DNA of 64,000 bases from Leisingera sp. NJS204 (GCF_004123675.1 NZ_CP035417.1:3959501-4023500), one strand, 5' to 3'; positions 41,564 through 51,041 are shown, counted from the stretch's first letter. Notes: generated by a model not told the origin, from the sequence alone. Translations and numbers: made by a program.

Positions 41564-43026
41564 TAACAACAAAACACCCCGGCCACCCGCCAACAGAAAC
41601 TTTCAACGACGCAACCGAAGCGGTTGACCGGCTTGAGTTGCTTTACCGGCAGGCCACCGGCTTCATCTGCGAGGAATTCAGCCGTGCAATGGCTGACGGG
41701 GCGCCGGACAACCAGCGCATCCGCGCCTTTTACCCGGAAATCCGGTTCTCCACCACGAGTTTTGCCCAGGTAGACAGCCGCCTCAGCTTTGGCCACGTTT
41801 CTGCCCCCGGCACCTATGCTACCACGGTGACGCGGCCGGACCTGTTCCGCAATTACCTGATCCAGCAGATTACCCTGCTCATTCGCAACCACGGTCAGCC
41901 AGTGACCATCGATGTCTCTGACACTCCGATCCCGGTGCATTTTGCAGTCGCCTCACGCCCCGATTTGACGGTGCCGCAGGACGGTGCAGCCGGGTTCACC
42001 CTGCGCGACGTATTTGACGTGCCGGATCTGTCGACCACCAATGACGATATCGTCAACGGCACCTATCAGCCGCCTAATGGCACCGGACCGCTGGCGCTGT
42101 TCACCGCACAGCGCATCGACTACTCGCTGGCCCGGCTCAGCCATTACACTGCCACCAGCGCCGAGCATTTCCAGAACCACGTGCTGTTCACCAATTACCA
42201 ATTCTATGTCGCCGAATTTGAAGCCTACGCCCGCTCCCAGCTGGCGGATCCGGACTCCGGATATACCAGCTTTGTCAGCACCGGCGACCACGAGATCACC
42301 GATCCCTCAGCTGTGATACCGGCGATAGGCAAGCTGCCGCAGATGCCCACCTATCACCTGAAGCGCGCAGACGGAGGCGGCATCACCTTGGTCAACATCG
42401 GTGTCGGCCCGTCCAATGCCAAAACCGCCACCGATCATATCGCGGTGCTGCGCCCGCATGCCTGGCTGATGGTCGGCCATTGCGCAGGCCTGCGGAACAC
42501 TCAGGCAATGGGAGACTTTGTACTGGCGCATGGATACTTGCGCGAAGACCACGTGCTGGATGATGATCTGCCGGTTTGGACACCGATCCCGGCGCTGGCG
42601 GAAATCCAGGTCGCACTCGAAGAGGCCGTGGCCGAGATCACTGAATACGAGGGTTTTGACCTCAAACGGATCATGCGCACCGGCACCGTCGCCACTATCG
42701 ACAACCGCAACTGGGAATTGCGCGACCAGTCCGGTCCGGTGCAGCGGCTGTCACAATCCCGCGCCGTCGCGCTGGACATGGAAAGCGCCACCATCGCCGC
42801 CAATGGCTACCGCTTCCGGGTGCCTTATGGCACGCTTCTGTGCGTCTCCGACAAACCGCTGCATGGGGAGCTGAAGCTGCCGGGCATGGCCTCGGACTTT
42901 TACCGGACACAGGTTGCACGGCATCTGCAAATCGGCATAAGAGCAATGGAGCGGCTGCGCGGAATGCCTCTGGAGCGGCTGCACAGCCGGAAGTTGCGCT
43001 CGTTCGATGAAACGGCCTTCCTCTAA
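41560..43026 (+). CDS. amn: AMP nucleosidase
   Basis: Amn hydrolyses AMP to adenine and ribose 5-phosphate. The 488-residue product has the expected size, with an N-terminal regulatory domain (about residues 1-190, including DVSDTPIPVHFAVASRPDL) and a C-terminal phosphorylase-like catalytic domain (about 260-480; VGHCAGLRNTQAMGDFVLAHG and VALDMESATIAANGYRF). The start codon overlaps the ade stop (ATGA), implying coupled translation. No terminator follows before the HU gene. Confidence 0.94.
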   Translation: MITTKHPGHPPTETFNDATEAVDRLELLYRQATGFICEEFSRAMADGAPDNQRIRAFYPEIRFSTTSFAQVDSRLSFGHVSAPGTYATTVTRPDLFRNYLIQQITLLIRNHGQPVTIDVSDTPIPVHFAVASRPDLTVPQDGAAGFTLRDVFDVPDLSTTNDDIVNGTYQPPNGTGPLALFTAQRIDYSLARLSHYTATSAEHFQNHVLFTNYQFYVAEFEAYARSQLADPDSGYTSFVSTGDHEITDPSAVIPAIGKLPQMPTYHLKRADGGGITLVNIGVGPSNAKTATDHIAVLRPHAWLMVGHCAGLRNTQAMGDFVLAHGYLREDHVLDDDLPVWTPIPALAEIQVALEEAVAEITEYEGFDLKRIMRTGTVATIDNRNWELRDQSGPVQRLSQSRAVALDMESATIAANGYRFRVPYGTLLCVSDKPLHGELKLPGMASDFYRTQVARHLQIGIRAMERLRGMPLERLHSRKLRSFDETAFL

Positions 43027-43090
43027 GGTTGAATTTTGCAGTTTTCCTAGAAAAAGTACCTATTTTCACCTGCTCGGTGCGCACAAGAAG

Positions 43091-43118
43091 TTGTGTTATC
43101 ATACAACATAACGATAAT
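43091..43118 (+). promoter_or_regulatory. Candidate promoter of the HU gene
   Basis: TTGTGT (43091-43096) and GATAAT (43113-43118, 5 of 6 matches to TATAAT) are separated by 16 bases and lie 48 bases upstream of the HU start. The region between them and its flanks is A/T-rich and partly palindromic. The -35 is a weak match. Confidence 0.5.
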
Positions 43119-43165
43119 ATCCGGCGATGAGGCCCTAGAGTTCGGGCAGTTTAAGGAGACGAAGA

Positions 43166-43453
43166 ATGTCCAAACCGATGACCAAAACCCAGCTTGTTGC
43201 CGCTCTGGCCGACGAAATGGGCAGCGACAAAAAAGTCGCAGGTTCCGCTCTGGAAGCGGTCTGCTCGCTGATCACCCGCGAAGTGTCGGGCGGCGGTGCC
43301 GTGACCCTGCCGGGCGTCGGCAAGATCTATTGCCGCGAGCGCCCCGAGCGCGAAGTGCGCAACCCGGCCACCGGCGAGAAGTTCACAAAAGAAGCCGACA
43401 AGGTTGTGAAAATGACCATCGCAAAGGCGTTGAAAGACAGCGTGAACGGCTGA
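43166..43453 (+). CDS. HU-family DNA-binding protein
   Basis: The 95-residue product is a small nucleoid protein: N-terminal TKTQLVAALADEMG, then GAVTLPGVGKIYCRERPER and the DNA-binding arm VRNPATGEKFTKEADK, ending VKMTIAKALKD. HU proteins bend DNA and help replication and transcription. It has a strong AAGGAGA site and its own candidate promoter and terminator, so it is probably a single-gene unit. Cys in the arm region (IYCRER) is unusual but not disruptive. Confidence 0.93.
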   Translation: MSKPMTKTQLVAALADEMGSDKKVAGSALEAVCSLITREVSGGGAVTLPGVGKIYCRERPEREVRNPATGEKFTKEADKVVKMTIAKALKDSVNG

Positions 43454-43479
43454 TACCGGCGACAAACCGGACGGTTTCA

Positions 43480-43510
43480 GGGCTGCCCGCACGGGCGGCC
43501 CTTTTCTTTT
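43480..43510 (+). terminator. Intrinsic terminator of the HU gene
   Basis: Stem GGGCTGCCC / GGGCGGCCC (one G-T pair) with a 4-base loop, followed by TTTTCTTTTG; it starts 27 bases after the stop. Confidence 0.9.
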
Positions 43511-43621
43511 GCCCGGATGTTGTCCGGCTGCGGAAAAGCTTCGCCCCCGGCCGCAGCGATGTTGCTTGCCTATAGCCCCCGTCAAGCGCACCCTGCTGTC
43601 ACGCCGAGGGAGGACTGCTGC

Positions 43622-44245
43622 ATGACTGACGTGAATCTTATCCTGATCCTTGGGGCCGCGCTCTTGGCCGGTGCCAGCCCCGGCCCCGCGACGCTGACCA
43701 TCGCCGGCACCGCCATGCAGCGCGGCCGCACCGCCGGGCTGGCCGTTGCCGCCGGCGTCAGCAGCGGTTCGCTGATCTGGTCCGTTTCCGCAGCTTTTGG
43801 CCTCGGCGCAGTGATGCTGGCCAATGCCTGGATTTTTGAGGGCGTTCGCTATTTCGGTGCAGGCTACCTGATGTATCTCGCGCTGCGCTCGGCCCGTTCC
43901 GCGCTGCGCCCCGGAAACCCGGAACTCAAGGTTTCTGCAGCGGGGTCCTTGCGTGCAGCTTATGCAAAGGGGCTGGCCCTGCATCTGACCAATCCCAAGG
44001 CGGTGCTGTTCTTTGGGTCGCTTTACGCCATCGGCATCCCGCCCGGCACCGAGCCATCAGCGCTGCTGACGGTGATCGCCGCCATCGCCGTGCAAAGTAC
44101 GCTGATCTTCCACGGCTACGCCATTCTGTTCTCCAGCACCACTGCCAGCCGGGTCTACATCCGCCTGCGCCGCGGGTTTGAGGCCCTTTTTGCCGCCGCC
44201 TTTGGCGCCGCCAGCTGGCAGATCCTAATGGCCAAGCTCAGCTGA
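43622..44245 (+). CDS. LysE-family amino-acid exporter
   Basis: The 207-residue membrane protein has about six helices and the LysE/RhtB opening ILILGAALLAGASPGPATL with the conserved PGPA motif, followed by ...AGVSSGSLIWS and LHLTNPKAVLFFGSLYA. Such proteins export amino acids or homoserine lactones. ATG at 43622 follows GGGAGGA; a 35-codon upstream extension is not protein-like. The next gene encodes another transporter on the same strand. Confidence 0.88.
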   Translation: MTDVNLILILGAALLAGASPGPATLTIAGTAMQRGRTAGLAVAAGVSSGSLIWSVSAAFGLGAVMLANAWIFEGVRYFGAGYLMYLALRSARSALRPGNPELKVSAAGSLRAAYAKGLALHLTNPKAVLFFGSLYAIGIPPGTEPSALLTVIAAIAVQSTLIFHGYAILFSSTTASRVYIRLRRGFEALFAAAFGAASWQILMAKLS

Positions 44246-44316
44246 TCCCGGTTCAGCCCAGCTTGATCTCCACTATCAATTGCCCGAAGGTCCGCTCCGG
44301 GAGAAAGGTACTCACA

Positions 44317-45222
44317 ATGGATGCGCGCGCTATAGCCATGGGGCTGGCCTTTGCCTTGATGTGGTCCTCTGCTTTCACCTCCGCCCGGATCATCGTCCAA
44401 GACGCCTCGCCGCTGTTTTCCCTTGCGGTGCGGTTCCTGATCTCCGGCCTGATCGGTGTCGCCATCGCCCGCGCCATGGGCCAGACATGGCGGCTGACGC
44501 CGGGCCAGTGGCGCGCCACGGTGATCTTCGGCATCTGCCAGAATGCGCTGTACCTCGGCTTGAATTTCGTCGCCATGCAATGGATCGAGGCCTCGCTGGC
44601 CGCGATCATCGCCTCCACCATGCCCTTGCTGGTCGCGCTGGCGGGCTGGGCGCTGTTCGGCGAACGGCTGCGCCCCCTGGGCTATGCCGGACTGGCGGCA
44701 GGCGTCCTCGGCGTGGCATTGATCATGGGCACGCGGCTTGGCGCTGGCGTCGACCTGTTCGGAGTGTTCCTGTGCGTGATCGGCGTGCTGGCGCTGACCA
44801 CTGCAACGCTGGCATTGCGCGGCGCCACCTCAGGCGGCAATTTCATGATGGTGGTGGGGCTGCAGATGCTGATCGGCTCTGCCATCCTGTTTATAGCAGC
44901 TCCGCTGACCGAGGAAATCTTCGTCCGCCCCACCCTGCGGCTGGCGCTGGCCTTTACCTATACCACGGTGGTGCCGGGGCTGATGGCCACCCTCATCTGG
45001 GTTATGCTGCTGAACCGCATCGGCGCAGTGCGGGCTGCCACCTTCCACTTCCTCAACCCGGTGTTCGGCGTGGCCGTCGCCGGCGTGCTGCTGGGTGAAA
45101 AACTGGGGCCGCTCGATGTGCTGGGGGTGGCCATTGTCACCGGCGGAATTCTCGCCGTCCAGCTTGCCCGCAAGCCTGCGCAGCCGCCAGCGGCGCTCTC
45201 CCGCACGGCAAAACCGGGCTGA
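44317..45222 (+). CDS. DMT-superfamily (EamA) transporter
   Basis: The 301-residue protein has ten predicted helices in two EamA repeats; AFTSARIIVQDASPLFSLAVRFLIS is typical of the first (here cited in part) and VVPGLMATLIWVMLLNRIGAVRAATFHFLNPVFG of the second. Substrate unknown. ATG at 44317 follows GGGAGAAAGG. It follows the LysE-type gene after 71 bases. A hairpin GGTCC-G-GCACGC...GCGTGC-GGACC (45242-45270) lies after the stop but has no U-run. Confidence 0.85.
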   Translation: MDARAIAMGLAFALMWSSAFTSARIIVQDASPLFSLAVRFLISGLIGVAIARAMGQTWRLTPGQWRATVIFGICQNALYLGLNFVAMQWIEASLAAIIASTMPLLVALAGWALFGERLRPLGYAGLAAGVLGVALIMGTRLGAGVDLFGVFLCVIGVLALTTATLALRGATSGGNFMMVVGLQMLIGSAILFIAAPLTEEIFVRPTLRLALAFTYTTVVPGLMATLIWVMLLNRIGAVRAATFHFLNPVFGVAVAGVLLGEKLGPLDVLGVAIVTGGILAVQLARKPAQPPAALSRTAKPG

Positions 45223-45332
45223 TGCCCGTTCCCGCCCGTTGGGTCCGGCACGCTTGACGGCGTGCGGACCGTTGCAACCTTGCGCGCTTCCGCTTTATTC
45301 TGATCCTCAAAGACCCAACAGGAGGACGCGGC

Positions 45333-45896
45333 ATGAGCGCGCAATTGACCCAGGTGCTTGCCGCCATCGACGCCGCCAACGCCCAAGACCCCAACCATGA
45401 GGACGGCCAGCCTGCCGCACTGCTTTATGGCCAGCGTATGAGCGAACAGCAGATGCGCCTGTTCCCCGATGCCTCTGAGGCGCTGCAAATCGCCGCCCGC
45501 GGCCAGCATGTGGAACGCTGGAAGCTGCAGCGCAGCAGCTACCCTGAAGGCCGCGCCGGCTATCTCGCCTGGCGCAAAGCCGAAGCCGAACACCACGCCC
45601 AGGTGGTCTCTGCCCTGATGCAGGAGGCAGGCTATGGCGCAGACGATGCAAACACCGCCGCAAGGATGCTGCGCAAGGAGGGCATCAAGCGCGACGATCA
45701 GGTGCAGGCTCTGGAAGACATCATCTGTTTTGTCTTCCTGAAGTGGTACTTTACCCCCTTTGCCGCGAAACATCCGGCGGACAAGGTCCAGCGCATCGTC
45801 GAAAAAACCGCCCGCAAGATGTCGCCTGAGGCCCGCGCCCGGGTGTTGACAGAGTTCGACCTGCCCGAAGATCTGGCCGGCGCCTTCACAGCCTGA
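45333..45896 (+). CDS. DUF4202-family protein
   Basis: The 187-residue protein is His/Glu-rich and matches DUF4202 by its segments [36 protein letters not shown] and [16 protein letters not shown]. The conserved histidines (in LRxQHxxRW and AEHHA) suggest a metal-binding helical bundle (HD-like). No function is known. It is preceded by AGGAGG and lies after the EamA transporter gene. Confidence 0.85.
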   Translation: MSAQLTQVLAAIDAANAQDPNHEDGQPAALLYGQRMSEQQMRLFPDASEALQIAARGQHVERWKLQRSSYPEGRAGYLAWRKAEAEHHAQVVSALMQEAGYGADDANTAARMLRKEGIKRDDQVQALEDIICFVFLKWYFTPFAAKHPADKVQRIVEKTARKMSPEARARVLTEFDLPEDLAGAFTA

Positions 45897-46002
45897 CCAA
45901 ACCCGCCCCCGCACACGGCTTTGCGAGCCGCCTGTAACAGGGCATTGCATTTGCGCCCTCACACCCCATGTTTTGCGACAAGTAAACAGGCGGGAGGACA
46001 CC

Positions 46003-46452
46003 ATGACCAAATACACCAAAAATCCGGACGCCATTGCCGCCCTCTCCGAGGAAGAGTTCTATGTAACCCAGAACGCGGGTACAGAACGCCCCGGCACTGG
46101 CAAGCTGTTGAGCAACAAGGAGCCTGGCATCTACGTCGACATTGTCTCGGGCGAGCCGCTGTTTGCCTCCTCGGACAAATACGAGAGCGGCTGCGGCTGG
46201 CCCAGCTTCACCAAACCCATTGAAACCGCACATGTGCAGGAACTGGAAGACCGCACCCTCGGCATGATCCGCACCGAGGTTCGCTCCACCTATGGCGACA
46301 GCCACCTTGGCCATGTCTTCCCTGACGGTCCAATGGACCGGGGCGGTCTGCGCTATTGCATCAACTCCGCCTCCCTGCGCTTTGTCCATCTGGACGATAT
46401 GGAAGCCGAGGGCTATGGCGCCTACATCAACCAAGTGGAGGTCGTGAATTGA
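46003..46452 (+). CDS. msrB: Peptide-methionine (R)-S-oxide reductase
   Basis: MsrB reduces the R form of methionine sulfoxide in proteins. The 149-residue product contains [12 protein letters not shown] (C64) and the catalytic [11 protein letters not shown] (C119), with H101 and H104 in SHLGHVF. The zinc-binding CxxC pairs seen in some MsrB proteins are missing, as in one of the two MsrB types. It overlaps msrA's start by the 4 bases TTGA. ATG at 46003 follows GGGAGGA. Confidence 0.95.
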   Translation: MTKYTKNPDAIAALSEEEFYVTQNAGTERPGTGKLLSNKEPGIYVDIVSGEPLFASSDKYESGCGWPSFTKPIETAHVQELEDRTLGMIRTEVRSTYGDSHLGHVFPDGPMDRGGLRYCINSASLRFVHLDDMEAEGYGAYINQVEVVN

Positions 46453-46964
46453 GCACCACCGAACGCGCCGTCCTGGCAGGCGGCTGTTTCTGGGGCATGC
46501 AGGAACTGATCCGCAAACGCCCCGGCGTCATCAGCACCCGCGTCGGCTATACCGGCGGCGATGTGCCCAATGCCACGTACAGGAACCACGGCACCCATGC
46601 CGAAGGGATCGAGATCATCTTTGATCCCGCAGTCACCTCCTACCGCGAGCAGCTGGAGTTCTTCTTCCAGATCCACGACCCGACCACGCTGAACCGCCAG
46701 GGCAACGACCTCGGCGCCAGCTACCGCTCGGCGATCTACTACGTCGACGAGACGCAAAAGGCCGTGGCCGAGGACACCATCGCCGACGTCAACGCCTCCG
46801 GCCTCTGGCCCGGCAACGTGGTGACAGAACTCAAACCTGTGGGTAACTTCTGGGAAGCCGAGCCAGAGCACCAGGACTACCTGCAGCGGCTGCCAACCGG
46901 CTACACCTGCCATTTCGCGCGGCCCGACTGGGTACTGCCGAAACGAAATGCAGCCGCAGAATAG
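46449..46964 (+). CDS. msrA: Peptide-methionine (S)-S-oxide reductase, TTG start
   Basis: MsrA reduces the S form. The product of 171 residues contains the catalytic motif GGCFWGMQE (C13) and the family segments [20 protein letters not shown] and [14 protein letters not shown] start at 46449 overlaps the msrB stop, with GGAGGT 5 bases before; the frame upstream runs inside msrB without a better start. A further Cys in TGYTCHF could be resolving. The pair ends at a terminator at 46984. Confidence 0.93.
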   Translation: MSTTERAVLAGGCFWGMQELIRKRPGVISTRVGYTGGDVPNATYRNHGTHAEGIEIIFDPAVTSYREQLEFFFQIHDPTTLNRQGNDLGASYRSAIYYVDETQKAVAEDTIADVNASGLWPGNVVTELKPVGNFWEAEPEHQDYLQRLPTGYTCHFARPDWVLPKRNAAAE

Positions 46965-46983
46965 GCTCTAACAACTTACTTTT

Positions 46984-47011
46984 AGCCCCGCCGCACCCCG
47001 GCGGGGCTTTT
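46984..47011 (+). terminator. Intrinsic terminator of msrBA
   Basis: Stem GCCCCGCCG / CGGCGGGGC with a 5-base loop followed by TTTT, 20 bases after the msrA stop. Confidence 0.9.
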
Positions 47012-47040
47012 CAATGCCGAATCTGCGGCTCGCACCCTTG

Positions 47041-47073
47041 CTTCCTCTTGCCGAAAATATCCCCGCCGGAGGC
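47041..47073 (+). repeat. Dispersed intergenic repeat, copy D
   Basis: CTTCCTCTTGCCG-AAAATA-CCCCGCCGGAGGC; the last 18 bases (47056-47073) are identical to the cores at 35414-35431 and 35247-35264. It lies between the msrA terminator and the hydantoinase gene. Confidence 0.75.
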
Positions 47074-47114
47074 AGCGGGTTTTCCCTGAAAACCCGGTTC
47101 AAAACCCCAGGCGC

Positions 47115-49121
47115 CTAGGCGTGCGCCACCCGCGGCCGCCCGCTGGCTTCCACCGTCAGCGTACCCTCAACAAAGACCTCCCGCGATTCCACCTGTGCCG
47201 TGCGGATATCCCGCTCCACATGCACGTGAATATCCTCGGCACCGGCCTCTTCCGCCTCGCCGCGGGCCTCTTGCGCCAGGGCCGCCTCCAGCGCCTCCAG
47301 CGCTTCTCCGGACTGTGTATAATCCACCGGCCCGCTCTCCAGGTGAACCCGGTACTTGCCCTCAGCGGGCGAGGTCACGGTGCCGCTGCGCCGCATGGTG
47401 ACGCGGCCCACAACCGCACCGATGGCATTCGCCACACCTGCATGTTCCGGCAGGATCATATTGCAATGCAGCCGCTCCGCCACCGCCGGGTAATAGCTCG
47501 GGGCAGAGGCGCCAAGCCCGACAACATCCACATTCAGCACAGCATCCAGCGCCAGCAGGCCACGGTGCCGGGCCAGCCCCTTTTGCAGCAGCACATGCCG
47601 GGCCAGCTCTTTCTCCGGCAGGCCAAAGCTCTCTGCTTCTTCGGCAAAAGCAGACTCTAACAAGGTCAAAGCGGTTTGCTCGGTCAGCTGAGCGATGATC
47701 ATCTGCGCCAACGCCCCGGCATCCTGTGCCGCCATATCACCGCTGCCAACCCGGCGGCGGGCAAACAGCGTCAGCGCTTTCTCCGCTGCCTCGCGGTCCC
47801 AGGCGTCCACCCGGCCTAGAACGTGGCTCGCATCCGAGGGAGACACGCCAGAGACCTGCACCAGCCCGCGGTCCACCAACCGGTTCAAGGAGCCGTGCTC
47901 CATCCGGGTACGCAGGATCTGGCCCAGAGGATGCACCTGCATCCCGATGCGTCCAAGCAGCCCGGCCTCGCGCTCGCTCAGACCCGCAACCGGCACCCCC
48001 GGCACCGCCCGCACAAACCGGCCGTCATACTCACCCACGGTGGAATTGCGCAGCTGCTCATCCAGCGCAGCGTGAACAACCTCAGGCGCATCCGTGGCAA
48101 TCAACGACACCGGCACCACCCGGCGCGGCCCCAATGTCAGCCCGCCCGCCAGGCCGCTGGTGTTCAAATGCACCTGGCTGTCGCCGCCCAGGCCGGTGGT
48201 GCGCATCGCCACCGCCTCGACCATGGTGCGGAATTCGCCAACCCGGGCCCCCGCCGGATCAATCGCCGGCTTGCCATCCTTGATCAGCGCCACATCCGTT
48301 GTGGTGCCGCCAATGTCGCTCACCAGCGCATGATCCGCCCCGGTCATCCAGCGCGCGCCGACTATTGAGGCCGCCGGGCCGGACAGGATGGTCTCAATTG
48401 GCCGCTCCCGCGCCTGCCCGCCGCTCATCAGCGCGCCGTCGCCGCGCACGACCATCATCGGCGCCTTGATACCCAGATCGCGCAACGTGTCCTGCGCCCG
48501 CCCGATCAACCGGTCGATCATCCCGATAAGCCGCGCGTTCAGCACCGCGGTCACCGCCCGCTTAGGCCCGTTCAACTTGGCCGACAACTGGTGCGAACAG
48601 GTGGCAGGCGCCCCGGTCATCTCGTGAATGATCCGCGCCGCCTCAATCTCATGCGCCGGATTGCGGGTGGCAAAAACCCCGGCAACCGCAAAGCCGGTCA
48701 CCCCCTGACCCTCGGTGCGCAGGAACATCTCCAATGCCTCCACGTCCAAGGGCGCCGCCTCGCTGCCCGCATGGGTATGCCCGCCGGCAAGCACAAGCGC
48801 CGGATCGCCTTTCAAGGCATCCTTCAATCCGTGCCGGTCCAGATCGCTCTCGGCAAAACCAATATAGATCAGCGCCACACGGCCGCCCTGGCCCTCGACC
48901 AGCGCATTGGTGGCCAAGGTCGTGGACAGAGCCGCCAGCGACACCTCCTCCGGCTGAACCCCCGACTGGTCCAGCACCGCCCGGATCGCACCGCCAACGC
49001 CAATCGCCAGATCCTGCCGCGTAGTCAGCGACTTGGCCGAGGCAATGATTTCCTTCTCGTCGCGGATCAGCACCGCATCGGTATAGGTTCCGCCCGTATC
49101 CACACCCAAGAGCAGCGTCAT
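47115..49121 (-). CDS. Hydantoinase/oxoprolinase-family protein (HyuA-like subunit)
   Basis: The 668-residue protein begins LLLGVDTGGTYTDAVL, the ATP-binding DTGGTxTD motif of the HyuA/oxoprolinase superfamily, and has the second phosphate-binding region (SDIGGTTTDVALIKDG) at about 270-285. These proteins act as subunit A of ATP-dependent hydantoinases or oxoprolinases, or as subunits of acetophenone/acetone carboxylases. The usual HyuB partner is not adjacent, so substrate is unknown. The C-terminus includes an Ala/Glu-rich segment. Confidence 0.9.
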   Translation of the reverse strand: MTLLLGVDTGGTYTDAVLIRDEKEIIASAKSLTTRQDLAIGVGGAIRAVLDQSGVQPEEVSLAALSTTLATNALVEGQGGRVALIYIGFAESDLDRHGLKDALKGDPALVLAGGHTHAGSEAAPLDVEALEMFLRTEGQGVTGFAVAGVFATRNPAHEIEAARIIHEMTGAPATCSHQLSAKLNGPKRAVTAVLNARLIGMIDRLIGRAQDTLRDLGIKAPMMVVRGDGALMSGGQARERPIETILSGPAASIVGARWMTGADHALVSDIGGTTTDVALIKDGKPAIDPAGARVGEFRTMVEAVAMRTTGLGGDSQVHLNTSGLAGGLTLGPRRVVPVSLIATDAPEVVHAALDEQLRNSTVGEYDGRFVRAVPGVPVAGLSEREAGLLGRIGMQVHPLGQILRTRMEHGSLNRLVDRGLVQVSGVSPSDASHVLGRVDAWDREAAEKALTLFARRRVGSGDMAAQDAGALAQMIIAQLTEQTALTLLESAFAEEAESFGLPEKELARHVLLQKGLARHRGLLALDAVLNVDVVGLGASAPSYYPAVAERLHCNMILPEHAGVANAIGAVVGRVTMRRSGTVTSPAEGKYRVHLESGPVDYTQSGEALEALEAALAQEARGEAEEAGAEDIHVHVERDIRTAQVESREVFVEGTLTVEASGRPRVAHA

Positions 49122-49193
49122 GCCCGGTCCTCTCCGCTTCTGTTCGCCGGACAGGGTCTAACGCCTATTTGCGCCGCGTCCATCCTGTTTGCG

Positions 49194-50231
49194 TCACGAA
49201 AGCTGCTGAACTGCCCATCGCGCCGCGTCCGCAACTGCCGGATCAGGGTCCTCCGTCAGCCTGCGTGCCACGTCCCGAAGGTCCGGCTGGCAGGAATTGC
49301 CGATGGCATAGAGCACATTGCGCACAAACCGGTCCCGCCCAATCCGCTTTATCGGAGAGCCGGAAAACAATGCCCGGAATGCCGCGTCGTCCAGAACCGC
49401 CAGTTCCGCCAGTTTTGGCGCCTTCAGATCATCGCGCGCAGCATAGCGCATATCACTCGCCGCCACCGCAAACTTGTTCCAGGGGCAGGCCGCCAGACAG
49501 TCATCGCAGCCGTATATCCGGTTGCCCAGTTTCCCGCGCAGCTCTTCATCCACCGGCCCCTTGTGCTCAATGGTGAGGTAGGAAATGCAACGCCGCGCAT
49601 CAACCTGATAGGGCGCCGGAAAAGCATCAGTCGGGCAGCTGTCCAAACAGGCCCGGCAGGACCCGCAGCGATCCCGCTCAGCGTGATCGGCAGGCAGCTC
49701 AATTGTGGTGAAAACAGAGCCTAAAAAGGCCCAATTTCCCCAATCGCGGCTCACCAGATTGCTGTGCTTTCCCTGCCAGCCCAATCCAGCCGCCATCCCC
49801 AGCGCTTTCTCTGGCACTGGCGCGGTATCAACAAAGACCTTGACCTCACAGTCCTCACCCGCCTCGGCAATCAGCCAGCGCGCCAGCCGTTTCAGCCGTT
49901 TCTTGACCAGGTCGTGATAATCCTTGTTGCGGGCATAGACTGAGACTGCTCCGCGGTCCGCCTGGCCAACCACTGCCATCGGGTCCTCGTCCGGCGTATA
50001 GCTCTCCGCCAGCATGATCACCGACCGCGCATCCGGCCACAGCAGCGCCGGGTCGCCCCGCCAATGGGTGCGCTCCGCCATCCAGCCCATCTGCCCGTGA
50101 TACCCGGCGTCCAGAAACGCCTGCAGGCGCCCGGGCACCTGCGGCACGTCCCACGGACGGCAGATCCGGCAGGAGACAAATCCCTCGGCCAATGCCTGCG
50201 CCACCAGCCGTTCTTTCAGCGCTGCACTCAT
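49194..50231 (-). CDS. queG: Epoxyqueuosine reductase
   Basis: QueG reduces epoxyqueuosine to queuosine in tRNA, using cobalamin and two 4Fe-4S clusters. The 345-residue product has DUF1730-type N-terminal domain (about residues 40-180), two cluster motifs ([13 protein letters not shown] and [13 protein letters not shown]) and a HEAT-like C-terminal region with [10 protein letters not shown]. It follows the GST gene on the minus strand after 78 bases that hold a repeat. Confidence 0.95.
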   Translation of the reverse strand: MSAALKERLVAQALAEGFVSCRICRPWDVPQVPGRLQAFLDAGYHGQMGWMAERTHWRGDPALLWPDARSVIMLAESYTPDEDPMAVVGQADRGAVSVYARNKDYHDLVKKRLKRLARWLIAEAGEDCEVKVFVDTAPVPEKALGMAAGLGWQGKHSNLVSRDWGNWAFLGSVFTTIELPADHAERDRCGSCRACLDSCPTDAFPAPYQVDARRCISYLTIEHKGPVDEELRGKLGNRIYGCDDCLAACPWNKFAVAASDMRYAARDDLKAPKLAELAVLDDAAFRALFSGSPIKRIGRDRFVRNVLYAIGNSCQPDLRDVARRLTEDPDPAVADAARWAVQQLS

Positions 50232-50296
50232 CTTCTTTCTGGTCCCAAATACCCCGGGGTGAATTGGGCCAAAGGCCCAAGAGGGGCAGCGCCCCT
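50231..50296. repeat. Intergenic repeat with two hairpins, type 2
   Basis: TTTCTGGTCCCAAATACCCCGGGG resembles 26018-26046. It is followed by hairpins TTGGGCC-AAA-GGCCCAA (50264-50280) and GGGGC-AGC-GCCCC (50283-50295), the latter shared with 26049-26061. It lies between queG and the GST gene. Confidence 0.55.
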
Positions 50297-50309
50297 TGCC
50301 CCGTTGATA

Positions 50310-50975
50310 TCAGAAATCCAGATCAGTGTAATGCGGCGGCGGCCGGAACCCCGGCACCTGATCCGCCAGGATCGACCGGAAAGCAGGCCGTGACTTGATC
50401 TTGGCGTACCAGTCCTTGACCACCGCCGAGCGGTTCCAGTCCACGTCCGAGATATAATCCAGCGACGACAGATGCGCAGCCGCGGCAAAATCCGCCAGCG
50501 TCATCATATCGCCCGCCAGCCAGCGCCGGTGGTCCAGCAGCCAGGCCATGTAATCCAGATGGTATTTAATCGCCTTGGCGCCGGCTTTCACATTGCGGCT
50601 GTCGGGATAGCCCTCACCGGTGATTTTCTTGTTCACCCGCTCATACAGCAGCTTCGACGTCACCTCGCTGTGGAACTTGTCATCGAACCAGCTGACCAGC
50701 CGGCGCATCTCATAGCGGCCTTCGGCATCGCGGGGCATCAAGCATGGCTCAGGTCGGGTTTCTTCCAGATACTCGCAGATCGCCGCGCTTTCGGCCATCA
50801 TCTTGCCATCCAGGCGGATCACCGGAATCTTTGCCGCCGGGTTCCGGCGCAGGAAATCAGCATCCTGCTCCCAATAGCGCTCCTCGACCAATTCCACCTC
50901 AATTTTCTTTTCCGCCAGTGACAACCGCACCTTGCGGCAAAACGGGGACAGGGGAACATGATAAAGGCGCGCCAT
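50310..50975 (-). CDS. Glutathione S-transferase family protein
   Basis: The 221-residue protein has the N-terminal thioredoxin-like domain (about residues 1-80; VPLSPFCRKVRLSL and ESAAICEYLEE, the Glu-Ser glutathione pair) and the helical C-terminal domain (about 90-215; LAGDMMTLADFAAAAHL). The segment PFCRKV at the catalytic position resembles beta/omega types. It is close to zeta- and nu-like stress GSTs, but no substrate can be assigned. It is followed by queG on the same strand. Confidence 0.92.
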   Translation of the reverse strand: MARLYHVPLSPFCRKVRLSLAEKKIEVELVEERYWEQDADFLRRNPAAKIPVIRLDGKMMAESAAICEYLEETRPEPCLMPRDAEGRYEMRRLVSWFDDKFHSEVTSKLLYERVNKKITGEGYPDSRNVKAGAKAIKYHLDYMAWLLDHRRWLAGDMMTLADFAAAAHLSSLDYISDVDWNRSAVVKDWYAKIKSRPAFRSILADQVPGFRPPPHYTDLDF

Positions 50976-51041
50976 GGCTACAGAGGGTCTCCAAAAAACT
51001 TACAGCGGATGGCCCAGCAATGCCCCGCCAGCAGGAAAGAT

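Noticed and set aside
44280-45098. 272-codon frame overlapping the EamA transporter on the same strand
   Set aside because: Alternative-frame shadow with Arg/Gly/Asp-rich composition; the other frame has clear membrane helices.
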